This document shows positions 34,401-44,560 of a stretch of DNA of 64,000 bases, piece after piece. The DNA is from Echinometra lucunter. Lineage: Eukaryota; Echinodermata; Echinoidea; Camarodonta; Echinometridae. The stretch is from assembly GCA_029962745.1 (NCBI GenBank), contig CM057151.1, forward strand, positions 36,281,081 through 36,345,080. Direction: 5' to 3'. Below the pieces are notes generated by a model. That model ran no database searches and was not told the origin of the DNA. It worked only from the letters and a program-made list of their open reading frames with translations. Position 1 is the stretch's first letter. Every line of letters starts with the position of its first letter. The position numbers and the translations under genes were made by a program.

Positions 34401-37400
34401 ATGAATAAATGAGCTATTAGAAAATATGAAAAAACTGAAATCAACTTTTCATTCCCAAGCCCTCTAACTTAGCTCTTTACTTTAAAACTCCCAAGTGCTG
34501 CGACTTAGTCGTTTAGTGGTGGAGGGTCACAGATACCATACTTGTTAGGCAGGTGGGATGCTATTATTTAGTTAGATATTTCTTTCTGTCTGTCTTTCTA
34601 TATTTGTTTGTTTATTAAAATTCATGTTTATTTGATTAAAATTGAGGTTTATGTAGCAAGAAATAATTGTGGCTTAATTCATGGTGAAAAGTGCATTCGA
34701 AGTATTCTTGAATTCACAACTTTCTAAGTGTTAAAGAGATTTAAAGTCTGGGAGGAGGTGACAGATAATTTGTGAGCTTTTGCAGTCTTCTGAATTTAGT
34801 CTTAATATAGTAGAAATGCCCCCTGAAAAGGATTACTTTCCATGTCCACTTAATTATTTGAAATATGACAAGAAGTGGCTTGAGTGCAGGAGCCGCGGAG
34901 TGTTTTTCAAAGTGGGGAGACTGAGCATGCGAACAAGCATAATCATTGCCACGTTATTGTATAGAGGCCAACGTGTCTACTCAAAAAAGTGGGCCCCCCG
35001 CCCCCGCTCCACGGCCCCTGTAGTGTTCTGCCCAAACATTTGTGTGCAGTCTCATATATATATACACATGTATATCCATTACTGTGTGTAGTGCAGGTGC
35101 TGGTTCAACAAGACTAAGTTGCTTTTTAAAAAACATTTATGGGTGTACATCATTTTCATTTGCAAATTAATCACCTTTTCCAATTGCTTTGAAACAGTTT
35201 CTTTAACAATAACAGATTTACAGTCTTTGCTGCCTCCACCTTATGAAAGGCGCACAGTCGCTCTCTAGCTTATCCATGCCACTCCATGCCCTCTCCTTGC
35301 CTGCTGTCAGAACATCCACAGTGGACAGAAGTTTCTTTCCAACCGCTGTCCGCTTGTGGAACTCCCTCCCTGACCATGTTGTAGGAATGTCTCAAATGTT
35401 GGACTTCACGCTTTTAAATGCAGAGTGCAGGGATACCTCCTTAACCTAACATGATATGATCTTATTATTTAGAATTTGTGTAGTTTGTTAATTTGTTCAA
35501 CAATATAACTAATTATTAGTTATTTAGAAAAGCAGTGAACTATTTGATTGGCCCACTGGAGCTCCGAGTCTGCTGCCCAGCATATTTATTGATTTCATAA
35601 ATGTCTGGTGAGGCTATTGTTCACTTTTGCACTATATATACAAAAATAATTACATGACCAGAAGTTTGAGAACTCAAATCTGTCTTTAACTTAAGTTTAT
35701 TGATGTTTACTTTTTTTTTGCGTCAGCACTGCTACATACCAGAAGATGCTGATGATGCTAAGTCAGGTAGACTTTGCTATGGAAAGGACGCAGCTGATTC
35801 ATCAAATGAATATCAGGGAGATGGCCAACTATGAAGAACTCTACTCAACTATTGGTATGTCCAATAAATGTAACACAAAGCCAGAGAGCTCTAGTAAAGG
35901 AACTGCATTTTGAAAGAGTCTAGAAGGCTAAGAAGGCCTGGGAAATTAAAACCTGGTATAGAATGCATTGTTTGTCTGCTCAGTTAACCAATCATTTGAA
36001 TCGGTGTTTCTCTATTTCTCAGGATTCACTGCTATATCAAATGCTCATAAGATATAACACAAATTGAGGGGAAAAAAATATCAAGTTCTTTGGTTATGAA
36101 AAATACAGTAGTGCTTACAATATGCTACATCATCCTGTATTATCTTTTGCGGTACCTTTTGCCCAGTAATTGCTGATCTTCAGAGGAAATTTCCCAAGTG
36201 TTTTTCCACTGATGTGAAAATCATTTTGTTTTCAAGTTTTTTTTAATTTTTCGTGTTATTGTTTTGAGATTTATATTTTAATGAATTGAATTCTTATTAG
36301 TCTTAATCAAGACCATTGTATAGAATTCACAAAATGAAACAAGATTGTTCAACTTTGTTGTTTGCATGACAATGCTGTGAATAAATCAAGAACGCAACAT
36401 CAAGGACGCCCACCAACAGATAGCTGCTTGCAAGACTGAGCTCCAGGATGCGAAGAGAGAGAGAAAGAACCGACAGGAGTATGACACACTGGCTAGGGTC
36501 ATCCAAAAACAACCCGACAGGAAAGAAACCTTGAAGTAAGATGTTTTTTATTCTTTTTTTTTCTTCTTTTTTTCTTGGTTTTTTTTTCTGTGTTTTTTTT
36601 TCTGAATATATCTCATGGTGCACCATCTAGTAGTTTGCAGGCACAAACTCTGGTCTCTCGAAACAGTTCTGAGTAGGAAACTAAGGCAAGTTGATGGGAA
36701 TTGTGTGCTGCAGCTGCTCCACAGCCACTAAGCACATGGCCTAGGCTTCTCTCAAGACCCAAATATAATTTAGGAAAGTGTCAATTAGGGTCTGTGCCTG
36801 CAGTCTACACATGCAGTGAATGGAAACTGCCCTACTTTGACAAAAAGAAGTATCGCTGATTTGCATAAATTTGGTATTTTTGTCATTGTAGTTTCACAAA
36901 AGTTTGCAAAACTCATGAAATGCATTCCTGAGTAAATGCTTGGGATCGGGATAAACACATATTTTTTTACAGTTTTTTTTTTTTGGTTGTTGTTGTTGAA
37001 AATTCCCATTTTCACCAATAGGTGAAGGATGTATGACACCTGCTCGAGTAAAGGCTTGTTCAGATATGGCATCACAAACCCCATGACAAATCCCCGCAAC
37101 ATTTTTTTTTTTTGTCACCTGGCTGCAAAAAGCTGTTGACCCATCAAATTCCTAAGAAGTTAGCCCAAAATATGTTGTCATGAGTTTGTCTGCGCAACTT
37201 TTGATAAAACTCTCTTTTGAGAGTTGAAATTCCTACTTTCAGTAGCCCAAATAAAGCATTAATGCATGTTCATTAACATGAGTGTGGTGGTTAGTTGCAC
37301 CATATCTGAACACTAAAAATGTTGCGGGGATTTTTCGTAGGGGTTGTCGCGCCATATCTGAACAAGCCTTAACATTTCCTTTGCAGTCATTCTTCAAGAA

Positions 37401-39971
37401 ACAAATTCCCACTTTCAATAACCCTAACCCTAAACTTTACCTAAAATCTTCTCATCTTTCACATAATAAAGCCCAGAGAAAATGTAGCTCCTAACCTTTA
37501 ATTGGGAGAGAATACATTCCTTGTGAGGTTACTATGTATCATGTTATTCCAGCCATATTTTGAAATTACACATGTGCTTCTGACCTGCTTGGCTAGTGAA
37601 GCAGAAAGCAATTTCATGCATGTTGAAGAAATTAAATTTTGTTATCATCTTACCGATTTAGAAATGTTGGATTTGACACTCAGGAACAGTCGATGTTTGT
37701 TCATTTTTTTTTCTTTTTGTTTTTGTTTTTTTTTCTGTGTTTTTTTGTTGTTGCATAAGCTATTTCTCTATCTCTTCCTCATTCTTTATCTCCTTTTATC
37801 GTTAAGTTCATATATCAATACCGGTTAAATGATTGATTATTTTGAAAGCCTTCCAGATGAAGAATTGTTGCAGTGTAGTTTATTAGTCACCAGACTGTAG
37901 ATAACATATTGTGCAGTTCTAATGTCAGCAGGGACACTAATGTCCCCCGATTCTTGTTTCTTTTTTTTTTTTAATCAGTGTATAATGTAATCTTGTCTCC
38001 AATGCATGAACTTGTACTAGTAATTGACCTGCTGAATTTTAAAAATAAAGTTTCCCTCTCTGTTTTCCAATCAGCAAACTGAAAGAGCTTGATAAGGATC
38101 TTGGTGAATTAAACAGTACAAAGGAATCTCTGGAACAGAAGGTAAGATCTCCTGAATTGGAATGGAATACCTAAAGACGGCAGCAAAAGAGAAAAAGCAG
38201 GGGAGGACTGGGAGCGATTTAGCTCTGGAAATTTCTTAATGTGGTCCTATCACTAGAAAGATTTTTTTCACTCGATGCTAGTATACTATCAAACTTGCAT
38301 TTGTTGTTACTATATTTGACCTACTTATCGTGAACAAATGAGTGCGAATTTGGCAGCTTAATCATGAGCAAGTGTGCTTGAGCCAAGTAGTTCATGTTGA
38401 GTGATTGAACAAGAATTTGGCAACCCATCATGAGTGAGTGAACATGAATTTGGTAATTTATGGGTGAATCATGAAGGTGTATCAGTACCTTGAGCACTCT
38501 GCATAATTGATATGATGCTTTACAATTGGTCATTATTATTGTTATTATTATTATTACTATTATATCACTTTTCATTTGTTCATAGCTGGAGGATAGGAAG
38601 AAGCAATTCCATGTACTTATCAGTGCAATCCATGAGCTTCAGAGGATACTTGACAGTAAGTAGATAATTACCAATGTGACTTTTTTTATTGTAATATATG
38701 AAGTGCCTCTCTCAAATGAATGTTTACAACTCCCTCCCCCCTTGAATACTGGGCATTCTTGCTATAGCAGCCTGTCAGTTGCCAAAGTTAGTTTTTTGTA
38801 GGTCAGGCAAGCCTTTTGCTAGCTTTAAAATAGTTCATCTTTATAGCTGAAGTATGCTATAAAAAAAGTTGGTTGGTTTGTTCTTGAACCAACTTTTCAA
38901 AAGCGTTAGACTAAAAAAACCTGTGTTATTCCCTGCTTAATTAATCTCCTGTTTATTCCCTATACCATTTTTCTATTCTATGTAGCTGATAAAAGGATGC
39001 CGCATTTGAATACACTTGTGTGATCTAGGGAGCGTTTCATGAAGTGTCTTGTCAGTGATTTTTACTGACAAATTTGCTCTCAGCCAATCAGATGCAAGGA
39101 TTTCAGTAACTTATAACAGTTGTCAGTAAAAATCACTGACAAGCCACTTGATGAAATGCCCCCCCCCCCCCCTGTTCTAGATCATATTACCTTGTAAATT
39201 CGAACTTGGAGCCCCTGGTTCATTCCATGTCTAGTGTTATTCATTTACTTCATAGGTTTATTCTCATAAAAGTAACAACATTCGATTCTGCACTGCTGCA
39301 GGAAGCTCAAAATTTGAATATTCTTGAATTGCTGTATGTTAGCATGATCATTTCATTGTGGATCCATTTTTATTCCATCTCCAGTAACGATATGCAGGTA
39401 TTTTGTCAATTTTTTGTTTATGCACTTATTCTTTGTAGAAGAAGATATTTACTTTAACCCACAGGAATTATTTAAAGCCTAATTTGATCAGCTTTTATTC
39501 TCCAAATTGGCAACACCAACATTTTTATTTTATTGCTACATTTTTTTTATCAAATGTCATGTATCTGAAATGAATATAAATTGACAGAAATTATGATGAG
39601 AAGTAAAAAAGTTGCCAATTTGCAGGGGAAAATGATGATTTGAAACTTTCTATCACATTGCCAATTGAAGGATTTTAATGCTTATTTTCCTTTAAAAAAT
39701 TTTCAGCATCAAACAACGAATATTGACACAACCAAAATGGGCAGTTTGTGTAGAATTTTTTGCTCTTTCTGCTCATGTATTTGGTATGATTTTTAGGGCT
39801 TTGCATCAAAAGATATTAGGCCAAACCACAAAATGTGGACCTCTGTCACGTTTTAATCCTCTTTTCACCATCTTTCCATTCTGTGCAGGTGATGAGGGGC
39901 CTCAGAAGCTGGATACGACATCAGACTCTATGCACAATGAGTCCATGGACACCTCCTTGACAGACAAATGA
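31460..39971 (+). CDS. THOC7: THO complex subunit 7
   Basis: THOC7 is a coiled-coil subunit of the nuclear THO complex, which with UAP56 and ALYREF forms TREX and couples transcription and splicing to mRNA export. Seven coding exons: 31460-31472, 33081-33201, 35727-35854, 36391-36535, 38075-38141, 38586-38655 and 39889-39971. They splice cleanly (GT/AG, phases 1,2,1,2,0,1) to 208 residues, close to the vertebrate length of just over 200. Conserved segments: EEVIRKRLLIEGESGGDDRR (5-24), TFIKWC (30-35), YQKMLMMLSQVDFAMERTQ (49-67), NIREMANYEELY (72-83), RKNRQEYDTLARVIQ (109-123), and DRKKQFHVLISAIHELQ (161-177). Residues about 85-178 are charged heptads, the known coiled coil. The tail is acidic and Ser/Thr-rich (MDTSLTDK). 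ATG context CACAATGGCG is good. Several mobile elements sit in its introns, none in exons. Confidence 0.97.
31719..31852. mobile_element. Short foldback element
   Basis: GGCTGCCTTTCACGAAAC..GTCATAAGTCTAA mirrored by TTAGACTTATGAC..GTCGTGAAATGCAGCC, in THOC7 intron 1. Confidence 0.7.
32258..32729. mobile_element. Foldback family F copy 2
   Basis: Palindromic arms containing GGCGATCCTCAAATTGGCAG. The right end GGGTTTCATTCTCCTTTAAA equals that of 29772-30593. The left terminus is missing. In THOC7 intron 1. Confidence 0.7.
33081..33201 (+). CDS. THOC7: THOC7 coding exon 2
   Basis: Encodes EEVIRKRLLIEGESGGDDRR, then ISNLLKTFIKWCHADQSKEE and two bases of Cys-45. Acceptor ATGCAG, donor GTTAGT. 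Confidence 0.95.
33405..33640. repeat. Region with two long C runs
   Basis: C runs at 33426-33438 and 33602-33620 bracket A-rich sequence in THOC7 intron 2. Confidence 0.7.
33860..34531 (+). mobile_element. MITE family C copy 1
   Basis: Terminal inverted repeats start TGTGACCCTCCA at both ends. 672 bp, in THOC7 intron 2. Same orientation and length as 41295-41965. Confidence 0.85.
35225..35449 (+). pseudogene. Relic of non-LTR retrotransposon reverse-transcriptase 3' end
   Basis: Frame contains VDRSFFPTAVRLWNSLPDHV, the typical C-terminal signature (R.SFFP...R.WNSLP..V) of LINE ORF2 proteins in metazoans. It is followed by a stop with no poly-A tail visible. Upstream RT motifs are absent, so this is a 5'-truncated dead copy in THOC7 intron 2. 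Confidence 0.7.
35727..35854 (+). CDS. THOC7: THOC7 coding exon 3
   Basis: Encodes TATYQKMLMMLSQVDFAMER, TQLIHQMNIREMANYEELYS and TI. Acceptor CGTCAG, donor GTATGT. The MNIREMANYE segment is a strong family marker. Confidence 0.95.
36391..36535 (+). CDS. THOC7: THOC7 coding exon 4
   Basis: Encodes RNIKDAHQQIAACKTELQDA, KRERKNRQEYDTLARVIQKQ and PDRKETL. Acceptor ATCAAG, donor GTAAGA. Start of the long coiled coil. Confidence 0.95.
37049..37372. mobile_element. Foldback element with AAGGCTTGTTCAGATATGG ends
   Basis: Arms of about 55 bp (AAGGCTTGTTCAGATATGGC ... AAATCCCCGCAACATTTTT) are mirrored at the right. A diverged relative at 44001-44264 shares TAAGGCTTGTTCA.ATA. In THOC7 intron 4. Confidence 0.75.
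38075..38141 (+). CDS. THOC7: THOC7 coding exon 5
   Basis: Encodes KLKELDKDLGELNSTKESLE and QK. Acceptor ATCAG, donor GTAAGA, ends in phase 0. Coiled coil continues. Confidence 0.94.
38586..38655 (+). CDS. THOC7: THOC7 coding exon 6
   Basis: Encodes LEDRKKQFHVLISAIHELQR and ILD. Acceptor CATAG, donor GTAAGT. KKQFHVL..IHELQ is highly conserved in THOC7. Confidence 0.95.
39028..39162. mobile_element. CCAAT-hairpin foldback, copy inverted to 4324-4456
   Basis: GGGAGCGTTTCATGAAGTGT and the mirrored right end; centre GCTCTCAGCCAATCAGATGC. In THOC7 intron 6, followed by a C run. Confidence 0.75.
39454..39856 (+). mobile_element. MITE family B copy 2, eroded ends
   Basis: The interior is almost the same as 2068-2480, but the inverted ends have lost the TTCGTGACAG part at the left and are mutated at the right. 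It ends 33 bp before THOC7 exon 7. Confidence 0.8.
39889..39971 (+). CDS. THOC7: THOC7 coding exon 7 with stop
   Basis: Encodes DEGPQKLDTTSDSMHNESMD and TSLTDK, then TGA. Acceptor GTGCAG. A truncated MITE (family B) ends only 33 bp before the exon; the pyrimidine tract and acceptor lie in those 33 bp. Confidence 0.93.
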
Positions 39972-40799
39972 CAATGTGATGCATAAAAATATGACTGTAT
40001 TAAACTCCAGGAGACCTGGAATGTGCTCAGACTTCGCCGTGGATGAGAGAGTCATCATAGACTAGCTACTGTATATTTGTATTGTGCATGTATCCATCCC
40101 AGGGGATGGTTCAAGTGCTTCCAAAATGCCACTGTTAATCCTGTCTCTAGCCCAGCCGCCACCAAGGGCAATGAAAGTATTCAAGGAATAACTTTCTTCC
40201 ATTGCCTACACCAGGGTGGAGAGTGGCAAATGTATATTGATGGTTTGCAGAAGGATATTGGTGTGGCTGCTTGGACTCAAAACCAAGAAGTGTGTTATCC
40301 ACAGTCTGCTTAACAGACATATCCATTTGACCACACCACCTCATCTCAAGTGTAATCTCCAAAGCTTCTCTTAAAGTTGAGCGGATAAAACCGTTGAGGA
40401 TACGTTTCTCGTCCATGCCACATTGGAATGCATTTCCATGGTATCTCAGGCTTAGGATTTGACAGTTGAAAGTGTCAGATCTAGATTAGAAACCAAGTCA
40501 GTAATTCACCTGTTGCCATATAACCATCATGGAATCATCTTCGGGTGCAGTCCTGAATTTTTTTATTTGGTCAGATTTTGACAGGAAAGGGCAAATCCAC
40601 TTTTTCTTTGTTTGTATAGCTCTTTCACCTTTAATGAATAGTGTCCTTTTTATAATGATACATGATTTTAATGATTTCCACAAACTAATAACTGGGAAAC
40701 ATGACCACAAAGAGTTTTCACTGACTTATATTTCATGTTTATTTCCCCCCATTTTCTAGTACCTTCTGTTGTTCTGTTTTATGTATACAGTGTACTATG

Positions 40800-40805
40800 A
40801 ATAAA
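40800..40805 (+). terminator. THOC7 polyadenylation signal AATAAA
   Basis: Canonical hexamer 829 bases after the THOC7 stop codon, followed by a GT-rich stretch. It gives a 3' UTR of roughly 0.85 kb. No better hexamer was noted closer to the stop. Confidence 0.7.
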
Positions 40806-40878
40806 TTTGTATCAAAATCAGTTCATACTGTGATACCATCATTATTAATCTGGACTTCATGGGGTAAAGAAACAAAAG

Positions 40879-41242
40879 TTTAGAGGGCGCTATTCAGAAT
40901 TACAATCACGGATGGATGGACGGTCGGATTACCAATTGCAGTTTACGGTATCTTCTCTAGAGGTGCGCATACGCTTTGCCAAGTTTCCAAAAGCCAGAAG
41001 ACTGCCGATGTAGACCAAAGCTTTGCTTGGTTTGTTTGGCAACTTAAACTGCATGTACGTTTCTGAGGTTGGTTCTCGGCTCTCACATATCTCGGAGTGC
41101 ACCATGGGATCTTTCTTTGGATCACTAAGTTGAGCGATATGTTCAGTAGGTGGCATGTTTAACGGTTGTTGTCCGTCAGTCTTCATGATCAAAATGGCGG
41201 CGAGGAATCACCAAGTCCTAATTCGGAATAGTGCCCTCTAAA
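40879..41242. mobile_element. 364-bp unit with 24-bp terminal inverted repeats
   Basis: The left end TTTAGAGGGCGCTATTC... and the reverse complement of the right end agree at 22 of 24 positions. No clear target duplication is visible outside. It begins about 75 bp after the THOC7 poly(A) signal and contains the 85-codon ORF. Confidence 0.6.
40929..41186 (-). CDS. Small ORF inside inverted repeats, hypothetical 85-residue protein
   Basis: Intact single-exon ORF with ATG at 41186 and stop TAA at 40929-40931. I do not recognise the product. The N-terminal half is polar and Pro-rich (MPPTEHIAQLSDPKKDP); then comes QFKLPNKPSKALVYIGSLLA, where residues about 56-69 are hydrophobic, followed by basic KRMRTSRE. 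This would suit a small membrane or mitochondrial protein, but that is inference. The whole ORF is enclosed by 24-bp inverted repeats at 40879-40902 and 41219-41242, so it may belong to a mobile unit or be chance. Upstream of the ATG lies GCCGCCATTTTGATC (minus strand), a YY1-like ATGGCGGC context often found at gene starts. Confidence 0.4.
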   Translation of the reverse strand: MKTDGQQPLNMPPTEHIAQLSDPKKDPMVHSEICESREPTSETYMQFKLPNKPSKALVYIGSLLAFGNLAKRMRTSREDTVNCNW

Positions 41243-41294
41243 TGTGTTGCACAGTCTTTAATAAATTTAATCAGAGTGCTGCCACAACTATTTT

Positions 41295-41965
41295 TGTGAC
41301 CCTCCTCTGGTTCCACCACAAAACAACCAGCAAGTCGGAAATTTGACATTATCACATTTTAGCATAGTTTGAAAGCTTGGACTCTAAGCTTTTGAATGAT
41401 ATATAGCTTGCCTTGTCAAGACCATGCAAACCCTCTGAAATTACAATGAGAATGAGAGCTTGTCAGACAGGCGAATTACCAGAATACTAGAGAAAACAGG
41501 ATGTAAAGATAAGTGACTATTCAGGAGTGTCATACTGGTGTCCTATTGTCTGTCTCACTAAAAGCTTGAATGAAATCCCCTATGAAGGGATTATCAGATT
41601 AGGCTCAAACATGGAATAGTTTCAAAAGAGATATACTTCTCTCCTTTAGATTTTCAAAGCCACAGAGTGAATAACTTCTGAGTTATGTACACATGTTAAC
41701 TTTAAGGCTTTACGCAGCATACTGACATACTTTTATTTCAAAATCCCCCCAAAATGGTGATTTGAAATACATAAAAAAAAAAAACACATTTCTACATTGC
41801 TGATGGCTCCCAAATTTGGTCAGATAGCAGATCAATAAATGAACTATCAGAAAATATTTTTTTTAAAACTCAAATCAACTTTTTTAACCCCAAGATCTCT
41901 TTTTTAGCTTTTCACACTGGAACTCCCATTGCGACCTACTGGTCATTTTGTGGTGGAGGGTCACA
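41295..41965 (+). mobile_element. MITE family C copy 2
   Basis: TGTGACCCTCC start and GGTGGAGGGTCACA end. Full-length match to 33860-34531. Lies between the small ORF and the C4-like gene. Confidence 0.85.
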
Positions 41966-41969
41966 TATC

Positions 41970-43195
41970 ATCTTTTCTCAATATTACTTTTTGACATTTA
42001 ACAAACTTGTATTTAATAAAAAGACAAGACAAGAAATGTTTTAAGAATATGTACATTTATTCAGAAAAAAAAATCTGAACATCATAAAAGTAGCGACATT
42101 GATATTAATATAGAAATAACTAAGAGTATTGCTGGTATCAGTAAATGTGATGAATATGCATACTCATCATAACATGGAAAGGTATGGTAATTGAATTAAA
42201 AAGGATATTTACATTACACGTCTTTGTACATCAAACGTTACAATGCACTGACTATAACATTATACAAGTTATCTTTTTCATTATAAAATGTCTAAGAATA
42301 ATACATATCTATAAGACAAGCAAAAACTACATGTACATCGTGCTTTCAAAACTATTTGTCAGCCCAAGTGCCTGTAGGATAATATACTCGCAGCTAGCAG
42401 AAGATATGTCTACTAATTTGTTATATTACTCAATATGATGATTGAAGTTCAGCAGATTTGGTCAAATAAATATATTTTTTTTGATCCATTAACATAATGG
42501 GGACCAATATGCGTCATAACATGTTTTATTCAATTCATAAATGTCAAATGAAATGGCATTCTAAAACACAAATCATTAAAGCAGGAGTATTGTATAACAT
42601 GTATGGCTCGATTCACTTTGGTACCTCATTCATGGATTTCAGTATACATACACTGGCGGTTAGGGGGCTTGGGGAGCAGTTGCCTCTCCCCTCCCCCAAT
42701 AAAATTTAAATGTGTATTTGTAATTCGATACCAGTGAATTACAAATATTGCTGAAATGACATGATTTTCCGGGGATTCTTTTTCCTCCCCTTTTTTGTAA
42801 CATATTTTTCTGCCCCCTTTTGGGGGGCAGTTTTTGCTCATTATGCCACCGTATAAACATGAATATGTCAGGTAAAATCATGTCTTCCCAAAGTCTGCTT
42901 GATAATACAGAGATTGTAATTTTGATACAGGTGATAACCTGGCATTAACTTGCTTACATGAGGCAGTGAGCAGAGTCTGATTGGTTTGTAGCTGACGGAG
43001 ATGTGACAATTTTGAAAGTTTGAAGGCCTGTAAGTCAGTCAGTCAGTCGTCCCAAGTTTTGAATCCGGTTTTGTCCCTGTGAACGGGGGTGGCCGGATTT
43101 ATGTCACCCTCGCGGCAAATATGTAAAAAAAATGTGTAATGAAATGTGTTGAGCTATTTCACATTTCAGTGAGTTTTTCAATAAAATGTGGTTGC
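41970..43195. other. Intergenic AT-rich stretch
   Basis: No gene seen. Only simple AT-rich sequence and a G/C-run-flanked segment (42655-42850) of uncertain nature. Confidence 0.5.
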
Positions 43196-43198
43196 CCT

Positions 43199-43365
43199 GG
43201 CCCCGTTGCATAAAACTTACTATAATAGTAACTTTACTATTATAGTAAATTACTGGATTTTGATTGGCTGTTGAGCAACATGACATAATCAACAGCCAAT
43301 CAACATCAAGTTACTTACTATGATAGTAAAGTTACTATTATAGTAAGTTTTATGCAGGGGGGTCC
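43199..43365. mobile_element. CCAAT-hairpin foldback (ACTATAATAGTAA type), copy 1
   Basis: GCATAAAACTTACTATAATA and its mirror surround TTTGATTGGCTGTTGAGCAA. Nearly the same element lies at 50338-50510. Confidence 0.8.
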
Positions 43366-44000
43366 CAGGATGTCTTGTTAAACTAGAATCCTTAAAATGA
43401 TTGATGTCATAGATGGGACAAAAATATCACTCTTAACCGATCTAGCTCAGCATTGACTGTTTTGTCGTATACATGTATATTACAAAGGTAGTTATAAATC
43501 GGGGAAAAAATAAATTGGTCAAGGAGCTATACTGGGGAAAAATGTTTTATGAAAACTCATGGAAACGCCAAAGAAAAATGTAGCTTATATTGAAAAGTCT
43601 CCTTCACCATGTGAGGTATTACTGTTAAATGAAAATGTCCTAATTTTGTAGGATCAGTTCCATAATTTTGTTATCACTTGACCAACAAATGCAAGCAGTA
43701 TGAAATACTGGAAGGGATTGTGCACTACACTTTCATACCTTTCATCCAGTGCAAGAACACGTGGGCATTGCTCCTGTACATGTCTGCAATATGAAACACA
43801 CGACTTAAAATGAAACTTGCCTGTAAAGGTTACTCAAAGATAAATAGAAGTTGTCCTGGGCAAGTGGTCTTCCAGACAGTTTAAATACAACACACACATC
43901 TTTCTTGCAGCTATGGAACCTGTCCATAAAGGTCAACCAAGGGAAACAGAAATGGTAGCCTTCCTAAACTGGTTCTACAATGCATCAATATATTCCCTCC

Positions 44001-44264
44001 TAAGGCTTGTTCACATATCCGGCTGTAAACATGTTTTTGTTTATATTTAAAAAGGAAAGTTGGTTTTTTTTCATTTAAGCATACTGCGTGTCACATTTCT
44101 GTATGTTATAACAGTAACACCCCAGTTAAGTGAGTACATATAGCAACCATGTAGCTTCACACAGGACCACTGACGATTCAGTTAATACATACATGTATAA
44201 CACTGGCATCTTTGTCTGGGGGTTTTTTAAAGTGATTTACTGCTGCGTATCTGAACGAGCCTTA
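44001..44264. mobile_element. Inverted-repeat element related to 37049-37372
   Basis: TAAGGCTTGTTCACATATCC at the left; complement of GCGTATCTGAACGAGCCTTA at the right. Confidence 0.55.
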
Positions 44265-44380
44265 ATCAGGGGTGATTTAAGTGACCACAATACACTGGCG
44301 GCTTTTACATGCATTTAGAGAGACAGCCACTAAAGGCAAGTTTGAATTTTGTAACCACCCACATGTCCTATCCCCTCAAT

Positions 44381-44560
44381 TTACTTGGAACACACGGCAC
44401 ACTGCAGTTCCTTGCCGTCGACATAAGGGCCACATGGCAACCCTCCACCTGTTCCACACACCCCTTCAGTGGGGAAGAGAAGAGAGCTATTGTTGTCTTC
44501 GGTCATGGTACCGGGCCGAGACCCTGCCAACAAGTCAACACAGGTGTAAGATGTCCGCAC
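44381..44560 (-). CDS. C4-like membrane protein exon 6 with stop
   Basis: Encodes VRTSYTCVDLLAGSRPGTMT, EDNNSSLLFPTEGVCGTGGG and LPCGPYVDGKELQCAVCSK, then TAA. Acceptor CTGTAG. The YTCVD and LPC.PY..GKEL.C.VC ending is typical. Confidence 0.87.
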   Translation of the reverse strand: MRTSYTCVDLLAGSRPGTMTEDNNSSLLFPTEGVCGTGGGLPCGPYVDGKELQCAVCSK

